NCBI GenBank assembly: GCA_036244855.1
Contig: BQKZ01010875.1
Coordinates: forward strand, 4,126 to 26,466
Source of the DNA: Temnopleurus reevesii
Lineage: Eukaryota > Echinodermata > Echinoidea > Temnopleuroida > Temnopleuridae
Direction of reading: 5' to 3'
DNA length: 22,341 bases
The position numbers and the translations under genes were made by a program. Of this stretch, positions 8,179 through 17,600 are shown in pieces (within the stretch, counting starts at the first letter, position 1; each line of letters starts with the position of its first letter). Under the pieces are notes generated by a model. That model was not told the DNA's origin and did no database searches. It saw only the letters and a program-made list of their open reading frames with translations.

Positions 8179-10248
8179 TCCGTCTATGTTTCTTACGTTC
8201 AGTGTAAGAACTTGGTTTTTGGTCGTAATTGTTTACGGTACAAGGAAACATTTTCACTCTCTGCATTTGTCTCTGAATGGCGAGGCAGTTTAGAATGTTC
8301 ATAAGATGCGTGTATTTCTAATGACACCGTTTATCCACCATTTTGGAAGACCGAGGAATTCACGTGTACCAGACTAAGGGGTGTTGCTAGAAAGATGATA
8401 TTGATCGCAAATCAACTGCTAATCAATTGCAAATTGGAACATTTTCATTCTTGCACTGTCCGTGCTTTTGACAAGATGTGTACATGTATGAAACAGTGGA
8501 TTTGATTTGTGCTTGTCGATCATTGCAATTGGTCGAAAGTTTTTAGCAACACCTCAGAGGACAAACTATCGTTTACTTAGTCTAATGCATAGTGACCTCT
8601 TTCTTTTATCGTCTAAAATGGCAGACTATGAACATTACTTGGAAACATTCTATTGTGCAAAAGAAGTTCAGTGCACAAACATTCACCAGTATACATAGAC
8701 TAAATGCATTTGGTCTTTTATGGGCAAAATGTTTTTCTTGAAATGATTAGAGATAATGTACTTTGCTGAAACTAAGTATTCAATGTGCAATTACGAGGAA
8801 CCAATTCTACACTGTTCAATTGTAAGCAGTGCTTTAATGTACTTAATCGAATTTAAAAGGAAAATTCTCAATTCCTAACTAATGTGAACAATTCTACTTA
8901 AGATCGACTTGCGAATTGAAAAGAAAATCTGAAGTTGCTATCGTAAATATTTTTAATTCATCAAGATGCTAGTTCAATGTTTTGAGGGATTTTAGATCCC
9001 AAAAAAATCTGTGTAAAACGGCAGCGATAGACAAATGCAGCACATTCTTTTTGGAATACAATATTTACATCTCTGTGTTTAATTATCAAAGGAATGATGC
9101 AAAAGATAACAAAAGATGTAGTTGATTCAAGATGGGAGCAGTGTCTTATGATCAATATTTAATACTTGTACCCTCAGGGTATCCGCGAATGTGCTAAACA
9201 ATGATTGTCTCTTGCTGATGAGGAAGTGATTGTGAACTTAAAGCTACGCAGAGATTCTAGCTGGCTTTTAAATATGAAGCTTTCTTTCAGTGAATTTCTG
9301 TGAATATTCCATCTCGTTGGACTGAGGTTTATAATTGGGAGAATTTTTCTCTAAATCTAGCATAACATCAATTGTTTTGTGAACTGGCATAAAAACGAAC
9401 TGCAGAGCTGCATGAGATGAAAGAAGACATTGCAACAAGTCCATCGATATATTATTGAGATTATTATGCTTACAATATTACTGTTTCAATGCGACAGTTG
9501 CTAAGACGATTTTTTTTACAACAGCCCCGTTTTGTGCTGGTTTGTAATCCCAGCTATGAATAATGTTTGAGTTTCTTTTCTTATGTTCAGTATTAGATCA
9601 AATCAAATCTTAATTCCTTCTGGACGCATTCATGATATAAATGCAACTTTACTCCTGTCACATAAAACATAAATAGATATTTCAATATGGGACTGGACAT
9701 TCTAAGTTTTGAGACCTTTTTGATTACTTCTTTCCCCTGATATTTCTTACAATTGTGTGTCTTGTTTGTCCTGTCCCAAGACTGCTTTCTTTTTTGTATG
9801 TATTTGCATGTGAATGTTTATATCCAAATTAAGTTATTTTGAGAGTTTGAAGCTATATTATATAATGATGAAGTGGAGGGCGTGAGAAGGAAATTAATGC
9901 TTTAGAAAATGAAAGTTGCAAATATGATAGGATAGGACTTTGTCAGAATCAAAGAAATTTATATTCTATTGGCCATTATAATGCTTTGATGATGTCGTTT
10001 GATGATTGTTAAATGACGTATCGAAACGATGATTTAAGTGATGTATCATTACTTCAAAAGTAAGATGTTTTATGAGAAAAATATGTTATTTAAAGTGTAA
10101 TATGACACCAATTCCTTTGTGACAATAACATTCTGGGTATTAATACCATAAATGTGTATGAACAGTAATTGAAAATTTAGGAACAGATGTTTGATATGTT
10201 TCGTTTTCTGTGCTAAAGATATATCAAGCATCGTGTAAATCCTATATA

Positions 10249-10303
10249 AATAAAAACAATGGTTGGAGGAGTTTGTCACTGTTTATACATGTATATCAAT
10301 AAA
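10249..10303 (+). promoter_or_regulatory. Pair of candidate poly(A) signals
   Basis: AATAAA occurs at 10249-10254 and again at 10298-10303, the second followed within about 30 bp by tctgttttggatg (GT-rich). This is a plausible distal end for a long gene X 3'UTR. Confidence 0.35.
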
Positions 10304-11150
10304 AATCGACTACAAAATCTGTTTTGGATGAGCTTGTAAGCTGTGCAATGCATACAGTATACCAATGTGCTATAATTCTTTGAATTTCAATCAGACGCAT
10401 AAATGTGATCAGGGATCCACTCTTTGTAGTGTGATTCAAGTACGCAAAATTTCTGGCTCTTTGGTTATTATGAAATCATTAATTTTTGGAAGCATACATG
10501 TAGCATTTAACAGTTAGTGTTGGTGAATTATCCATTTTGCTTGAATCAAACCTGACAATACTTTGATCGCTAAAATTTTGCTATCGAGAGCACAGAGTGA
10601 ATTCTGCTTGTATTTGAAGTTTATATACAGCTAATGTCACAGATTTTTGCATAATATACTTCTTTAAAAATATGTGAAATATTAGAAATGCACAGCATAT
10701 CTTTCTATAGTAATTTAACACCTGATGTGTATTTAGGAACCATGCTATTATACCATTTGTAATTTATATATGTTAAAGACATGATATATAAAGTGTATTT
10801 CCAAATGCTAACAAGAAGTGGAACAAAACAGGGGAGATTGTGAACGAGATTAACTCTATAATCGTGATTTCTGAATGATATTGCTTGTGAAGTTATACAG
10901 TGCAACATGTCTGATGCGATGATGAATCCAATTTGAAATGGTTGATTTCTGTGCAGCCTAAACGGCAGATAATTGCTGTTTTATTATCATTATTACCATT
11001 ATTGTTAAAGAAATCATAAGTTTCTTGTTGAAGAGAGATAAAAAATCATTATTATGGAAAACTTGCAATATTGTGTGTCTTGTGTGATTCTTGTGTCCAT
11101 TTTATGTTTATCTATCATTCTGAAATGGGTGTACTATTAACCAGGCCTTG

Positions 11151-11320
11151 GCGGTGTTTCTTCAACTTTACAAAAGACTTTAAGAATGACTTTACGCACG
11201 ACTGGTATCAGTTCTTGTCCTGAATGATCAGGAATCTTTATGTGTATTACACTCGTTAACATACTCCAGTCTTTCTTAGTCATGCTTAACTTAAAGAACG
11301 ATTTTGTGAAACACCGCCCA
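11151..11320. mobile_element. MITE family 1, unduplicated copy
   Basis: The ends gcggtgtttcttcaacttta and taaagaacgattttgtgaaacaccgc form imperfect inverted repeats. The interior (gactggtatcagttcttgt, cattacac, actccagtctttctta) matches the elements at 987-1157 and 13067-13246. It directly abuts a second member starting at 11321. Confidence 0.8.
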
Positions 11321-11391
11321 GGGCGGCGTTTCACCAAGTTCTTGAAATTCAGAACGACTTTACGAAAGACTGGAGCACATTATTAGCATTA

Positions 11392-11541
11392 GGGGATGTT
11401 GTTCAAAAGTTGCAATGGATCGCAAGTTGCAGTTGATCGGAACCGCCAATCAAAATCTTTTTTCATGTGAGTCTTTCTTCACAATTTACAACTGATTTGC
11501 AGTTGATTTGCATTAAACTGCAACTTTCGAACAACACCTCC
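11392..11541. mobile_element. MITE family 3 (150 bp, TA target site)
   Basis: The TIR is ggggatgttgttcaaaagttgca and its partner tgcaactttcgaacaacacctcc. TA dinucleotides flank both ends (11390-11391 and 11542-11543), as expected of Tc1/mariner-type mobilisation. It is nested within the family 1 element. Confidence 0.8.
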
Positions 11542-11560
11542 TAAGACTCATAAATTTCCT

Positions 11561-11708
11561 GGGCCCCGTAACATAAAGGTTTGCCCTTAATCGCCATTTG
11601 ATTTTGCAATCAATTGCAAACTTTAGTACATGATTTACGATAGACTTTCGATCGATATCAATCGCTATCAGATTAGCAATTAATCGCAATCCTTATGTTA
11701 TGGGGCCC
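11561..11708. mobile_element. MITE family 2 relative (148 bp, ends gggccccgtaacataaagg)
   Basis: The terminal inverted repeats gggccccgtaacataaagg and ccttatgttatggggccc are close to the ends of the MITE at 3671-3796. The interior is rich in imperfect ATCAATTGC/GCAATTGAT motifs. No coding capacity. Confidence 0.85.
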
Positions 11709-12126
11709 TCATCGCACAGCAAAAGTACAGATACCAGTCATTTGTAACTTGGTGAAACACCACCTCAGTCTTGACACACTTGTGACATTGGTGAGACAAA
11801 TTCACAACCTAACTTACACCTGCAATATTTTACTCACTTAATCTTTTGTTGATCTCGTACCGGGTAAATTTAGATGTTCATTGGTTGGGATATCATACAT
11901 GTTGTTCTGCCGAAGTCAAATCTTGTGGGACCGCCAAAATCTTTGTGGACTTAAAAGAAATTCTGCCTTATAAGACCCAAAAGTGTTTTTTAATTATTTT
12001 TTCAAACAATTCACACCGACTTGAGGAATTTTTTGACTTGGGCAGATGTGACTGTAGACCATAGATAAATATAACATATTTGGGCTTCCTCCATTTGGTA
12101 CTTGGGAAATGCTGTGTTTAAATCTC

Positions 12127-12232
12127 CTGGTGCTGTGAAAAACTATCACAGGCACCTATGATGGATTTGAACCCAGAACCTTTTGATTCTGGATTAGTGT
12201 CATCACCTCTGTATCACCAGAGTGATTGGGTA
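12127..12232 (-). mobile_element. tRNA-derived SINE-like segment (copy B)
   Basis: This is the counterpart of 155-262, with the B-box-like GGTTCAAATCC kept at 12163-12173 on the minus strand. Its presence at the same place in both copies means that it predates the duplication. Confidence 0.5.
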
Positions 12233-13066
12233 ATTAAAACACAGAACTAGCTGCGTACCAAATGGTTGATTGAAGTGATCAAATTAAGTCAAACACCCTT
12301 CAAGTCCCCCTTTCTTTGAATTTTATTGTTTTTCCACCTCTTTAGTTGAAATTGGTTAGTTGAAGTCGAACCTCAGAAGTTGAAGCAATTTCTTTGGTCT
12401 CGACATATTTTACTTCTTCAAAATTGACTGTAATTAAATCCCTGACTGATGAACATCTTTCTACATTGTATATCAACTGTTGGCAAGGGTAGTTTGAACA
12501 GTCAATCTCCACTTATAAATCTCTCTTCTCTCCCCGCTCTTCTTGACAATTCCTCATGCATCCCCTCGCACTACATCTCTTTCTCTGTCTCCCTCTATTC
12601 TCTCTTTTCCCTCCCTCCCCCTCATCCATCTACATTGTATTTCCCTTTCTTTTGAATAGTTACTTGAATATGTGGTGGAAAGTGTTAGAAAAGAAGAAGC
12701 TAGGACCAAGAATTTAACCAAGTACCAGAATCTTGCATATCTCAAACAAATCTTACCTAACTAAGAATATTTCAAAATCTCAGAGATTTTATTGTGCGAT
12801 CATTTTCTCACAATTTCTTAGGTCTATTGTGTTTGCGAACACAACGACGAAGTTAATGATAACATTAAAGCACCTTGCTTTAATGAGTTTCCACTGTATC
12901 AATTATTTCCATTGGGGGGAACAACAAGAAATGAAAAACACTGGAATACAAATTTATGAGTCTGCAAGTCACTGTAATTATTGAATTGAGCATACTCAAA
13001 AGATTGTGAACAAATGTACAGATATTTCACTGCACTTTTGATTAACATACAAAGAAAATATGATCG

Positions 13067-13246
13067 CGGCAGTCTGTGTTTTACCAAGTTACGAAAGCCT
13101 ATAAGAACGACTTCTCAAACGACTGGTATTAGTTCTTGTGCTGATTGATCGAAAATCTTATGCATACTACACCCATCTCATTGACATACTCCAGTCTTTC
13201 TCAAAGATGTTCATAACTTCAAAAACAATTTGGTAGAACATTGCCC
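13067..13246. mobile_element. MITE family 1, copy B
   Basis: Counterpart of 987-1157 at the same place in the duplicated segment, with many substitutions. It was present before the duplication. Confidence 0.75.
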
Positions 13247-13445
13247 AGGTTTGATACCGATCTATAAGCACAATTGAATATTGTGAAAGCTAAATCATTT
13301 CAGCATATATGTGAAGATGCTTGATGATATAGGGAATATCAAAGCCTGGTAATTTTTATTGATCATTGAATGTGTAATTCAAGTTAATATGAAGAAATAA
13401 TTTTTGCAAAACCATTAACTAATCTACTCACAAACAGACTATTAT

Positions 13446-13451
13446 TTTATT
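13446..13451 (-). promoter_or_regulatory. Candidate poly(A) signal for MAGOH
   Basis: Minus-strand AATAAA about 1.07 kb downstream of the stop codon, at a position conserved in copy A. The cleavage site itself is not visible from sequence alone. Confidence 0.4.
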
Positions 13452-13847
13452 TTATAAAAACATACTGGTAAATGGTTCATGATTGAAATAAACAGTTCAA
13501 CACAGTCTTTGTCATATATCAATTTTCCTTAATTTGCCTCAAAATAACCACTATTCAGCATTTCTGATAATCAATCAGGCCATCAATATCTGAAGGTTCA
13601 CAGGTCAAAGGTCAAATCATGCCGCATCGCTCACAAATGCTGAAAGGGTTAGCAGGACATTTTTAGGTAAATTTCTTATTTCACAAGCGAAAGTGTAAAG
13701 CATTAAAATTTCCCAACCAATACAGATGATAATACAGATCATAATCGCATGTTATGTACCCAAGTATCGCAAATGCAGAATTTTTTCTGAAAAAAATACT
13801 TTCTTTTTTGGGAGCTCTAAAGTACAAAATTTTTACTTGATGCGAGT

Positions 13848-14520
13848 CTAAAATCGCAGGAATAACTATAACTGTAGATATTGTGGTTGAGGCTGTTCTT
13901 ATTAGGTGAATTAGAGCATCACTTATTTGTGTGAAAAATACTGAATTTTAAACAAAAAAAAAGGTTTGCAAAAATTTCATGAAGCTTGTCACCAGCGACA
14001 ATTAGTCAGCACTGACTAATCAAATGAAATTGTTGGTTTTGAATGGATGAAAAGCACCATCGCTTATTGTTGCATGGTAACTGAATGCGACAGGCAGCAA
14101 GAAACAAACTCCAGATTTTGCTATACTGTATTAGATAACGCTGTTGTCTAATCAACAAAGATGATCTCGGCTAATCCTCAAAGCAGAAAACTGGCATGAA
14201 AATTGTTGGTAAATTATGTCACATGAGCTTTCATTTCTTCGTTTTCAATAAAAGATCCAGAAATAACACCTCTGTTTGACACAACCATTTCCTGAAGTCT
14301 CCATCTCTCAATGCTGCAATCCTTTGTATGTCGTAGATCCTAATTTTAAAAGAAAATAACTTGCTGACCGATGAAAATTTGGCTGTGATGCGAATAAAGA
14401 ACTCCTCTGAATATCCATTCTGCTAACGCTACAAACTTAGAAATCCTAGTTCAACCCTATATTACAAGATACAAAAAGAGTGTCCTCTTAACGGAATAAG
14501 CGATTCCTGGAATGTCTTTG
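13848..14520 (-). other. MAGOH: MAGOH proximal 3'UTR (copy B)
   Basis: This minus-strand sequence directly follows the exon 4 stop codon and is nearly identical to 1690-2362. It has no long open frame. It holds the same 20-bp palindrome (14001-14020). The 3' end of the transcript is not resolved, but AATAAA candidates lie near 13446-13451 and 12787-12792 on the minus strand. Confidence 0.7.
14001..14020. repeat. 20-bp palindrome (copy B)
   Basis: Identical to the palindrome at 1843-1862: stem ATTAGTCAG/CTGACTAAT, two-base spacer CA, about 500 nt past the exon 4 stop codon on the minus strand. Confidence 0.7.
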
Positions 14521-14620
14521 TTAGATGGGTTTGATCTTGAAGTGTAATCCAATGAGAGAGAAGACAAGGCATTTCAGATCCTGGACTAGGTAGTAGAATG
14601 TACGCAGACCTTCAGCATCT
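14521..14620 (-). CDS. MAGOH: MAGOH exon 4 (terminal exon, proximal copy B)
   Basis: This exon encodes the C-terminal segment from DAEGLR to KIKPI and the TAA stop at 14523-14521. The acceptor is cattctacag, preceded on the transcribed strand by a very long pyrimidine-rich tract. It is the copy nearest exon 3 and the default partner for splicing. It differs from copy A (2363-2462) at five third-codon positions, none of which changes an amino acid. Confidence 0.93.
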
Positions 14621-17600
14621 CTGTAGAATGTGAGAGGGATGGAGAGACAGAGGGAGTGACAAAAGAAGAGGAGAGAGGCAGTAGAGAGTATAGAGGAAAA
14701 TGGACAGAGAGAGAGAGAGAAAAAAAAAAGAGAGTGTGTGAGATGGGGGAAGAGAGATGGAGAGGGAAATAGGGGAAAGTGCAAAATAGAGAGATAGTAG
14801 GATAATGAAGAGAGGGAAAGAGAGATGGAGGGAGAGAGAAGGGAATGGTAGAAGGAAGGGAGCAAGCAGGTGGGGGCAAGAGGGGGTGAGGGCGGGAGAG
14901 AAAAGGGGAATGAGGAGTAAAGTGAGGAGGTGGGATGAAGAAGAGGGAGAAGATAACAATTTGTGTTAGAATTATTTTTTTATCTGATCCATTCTGGGAA
15001 ACCAAATATCAACTCGGTATACAAGGAATTTTATGATATCACATCTCTTCATATCCAGTTTCCACTATTATAGGATAATTAAAAAAAAGACAAATGGCAT
15101 CACTCTGTGAAAACAATGAATTTTCAGAGGCTCCAGAACATTTGTTCAATATTTGACATAAAAAATGGCAAATAGAATTTCACTGGAAATGCTCTATGGA
15201 CAAAATGGTGTAGAAAAAATCTTGGAAATAGAGTGATATAAATGTATGCTTGATTAGCAGGCTCAAAAACAGGATATAAGTTTCAATCTAGTTTAGCCAA
15301 TGTGGTAAAGCCTACTGGGAATTTCCCTTTTAACCCAGAACAAAATCATTGCCAAGACTACCAGATGATTCACTGGAAACTGAAATTTAATTACAGCTGT
15401 TCCATCACATGCACTGCCTGTGGTTAAACTTGTTAACCACATGCAGACAGAAAATGAAAGCAAGTTGAGCAGTTTAAGCTTATATTCAATATTATTTAAG
15501 CCCCCATATCTATGTTCTCACAAACCATTCTATATTAACTTTTCATATCAGCATAAAATTTCTGACAAGCATATCAAAGTTCCAATACAGCCCTTTTTGA
15601 AATCCCTCTACTCACTGTAAATATTTATTTTAGTATAAAATATGATAGTGAAATTCTGGATTATGAAAGGCTGGACAAAGAGATCTGGGAATATATCAAT
15701 AATCCTGTCATATTAGGCTTCATCTTTTTAACAAGTTTTGACCACAATGATGTACCCATTGTGTTGTGAAGAGTGTGACATGTCTCACATTTGTCTCTAT
15801 TGATATAGTAATCTAAATTTTACATCCTTCACGAACAAGATGTGCTCAACATCTCTTACTTTATTTAGCTCTGACTCAGGGAATACATTTAAGGAGAGTG
15901 AGAGCGATTGCTCTCCTAAAGCTCCTCTTAAATGCTTTTTGGGGAGTGATTTATTAAGCCCCTTGTAACCCCAATTTTACTACATGAAGACCCAATTTAG
16001 CTCCCCTAAAACTCTCCTTGAGAGCATCTAGGAGAGCTATCTGTAGCTCCCCTGCAAATTCTTAAATTCAGTCCCTGCTAACTCTCCTACATAAACATGA
16101 TAACATTGAAAGAAGATTCTCCCCTTACAACTGTAGATTAAGCCTAAGGAATTATGAAGAGATATCGTCATCACCACCATTGAATCTTTCGAGTTGGCGA
16201 AGGCATTACAAAGGTCTTGCCTTACCTGCTGTTGTTGACATCAATCAGTGAGTCATACTTGGTGGTAGCTAACGAAGATGTGCTCATCCCCTTTCACGAT
16301 CTCTAATTTTTATTATCCTAAACAGTCAGGTGGTAGTGGCATAAAGTATCGACCTACACCCCTACCCCATTGAAGCCTCAGATTATGCTAAGGGATTTTA
16401 AGAAACAGCACAAAGTTCCCGCCTTACCTGCTATTATTGACATCAATCAGTGATCCAAACTTGGTTGTAGCAAACGAGATGTGCTCGTCCCCCATCACAA
16501 TCTCAAGCTCCTGCCTTCCAACACGATCCGGAGGCGGCCATAGCTCATCATCTTCCTGCATCACCTCCGAGTCTTCAACGACTCTCTTCAGCTCCTCGAC
16601 AACTGCCTTGTGAACAAAGGCCTGGATGGACAAAATATACGCGGAGAAGAAAATGATTTACTGATCATATTGCATTCAAAGCTGTCTATAGTGGTTACAA
16701 ATATCCAATCCCTTTAAAACAAATCGTAAGCTATAAAACAAATTGTAAACTATAGAGTCTTCAACGACTTGCTCTACCTTCTCAACAACGGCCTTGTGAA
16801 CATAAGCCCGGATGGACACAATATACATGGAGAAGAAAATCAATTACTGATCATATTGCAGTTAAACCTGTCTATAGTGGTCACTAATATCCAATCCCTT
16901 TAAAACAAATTTTAAGCTATAGAACAAATTGTTAACTATAAATGTCTTCAAGGACTCGCTTCAGCTCCTCAACAACTGCCTTGTGAACAAAGGCCTGGAT
17001 GTACACAATATACACGGAGAAGAAAATGAATTACAGATTATTTTACAGTCAAACCTGTCTATAGTGGTCACCAATAGCCAATCCCTTTAAAACAAATTGT
17101 AAGCTACAAAATAAATTGTAAACTATAGAGTCTTCAAGGACTTGCTTCAGCTTCCTAGCAACAGCCTTGTGAACAAAAGCCTGTCAAATTAAATGATTCA
17201 TAAAGAAGAAAATACACAACAGATAAGATTACAGTCAAACCTGTCTGGAAAGGTGACCTGTACAAATAGCTCACCAATATCAAATCCCATCAGAACATAT
17301 CATAAACTATGCAACTTTTACGTAAATAATAATCACAACAATGATAATACTAATGCATTTTCTTTACAAAGGGTAGCCGTTTCAGTTTTACAGACTGTTC
17401 TCCTGGCAGGCCCTGTAATATTACCCCACTTTACTGGATTCAGACATGAAAGCATACAATGCATGCATATTGTTCTACTCTACTGGGAGTATTCCAGCAG
17501 GGTGCTTCAATTAAGACACTCAATGCTAAAATTACTACTATGGTCACTTCCAATGGGTCCCAAATCATGATTGCATGAAATGGTTATGGTTACTTCCAGC

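Larger units (their letters stand above)
6928..11140 (+). other. AT-rich downstream / 3'UTR region of gene X
   Basis: About 4 kb without a supportable gene. It contains candidate poly(A) signals (8173, 10249, 10298). A fragment at about 8378-8440 (ggggtgttgctagaaag... aatcaattgcaaa) is related to the left end of the MITE at 11392. Short open frames are at chance level for this composition. Confidence 0.4.
11321..11768. mobile_element. MITE family 1 member split by nested insertions
   Basis: The left end gggcggcgtttcaccaagttc...gactttacgaaagactgg (11321-11383) and the right end ccagtcatttgtaacttggtgaaacaccacctcag (ending 11768) are inverted copies of the family 1 terminus. They are separated by about 350 bp that holds two other MITEs (11392-11541 and 11561-11708). 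This is a nested insertion record. Confidence 0.7.
11968..15830. repeat. Direct repeat, copy B (MAGOH 3' end segment)
   Basis: This is the partner of copy A, continuous on its right with the rest of MAGOH intron 3 and exon 3, so it is in the native gene context. It starts at ttataagaccc..., which matches window position 1. It ends at ttttacatcctt near 15828-15830, where copy A switches to the gene X acceptor. Relative to A it contains an extra stretch of about 70 bp near 12300-12375 and lacks the A-specific MITE and the expanded (CAA)n. Confidence 0.9.

Noticed and set aside
14521..15005. Three overlapping minus-strand frames rich in Ser, Leu, Pro and Phe
   Set aside because: Same reason: a pyrimidine tract with no stops. 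They differ from copy A and have no domain.
16622..17180. A CRISPR-like or satellite array
   Set aside because: The units are about 190 bp, clearly derived from MAGOH exon 3 and intron 2, and too few and too diverged for a satellite.
17193..17570. 125-residue plus-strand open frame in MAGOH intron 2
   Set aside because: No recognisable motif, composition like the surrounding intron, antisense to MAGOH, and no splice or promoter support.
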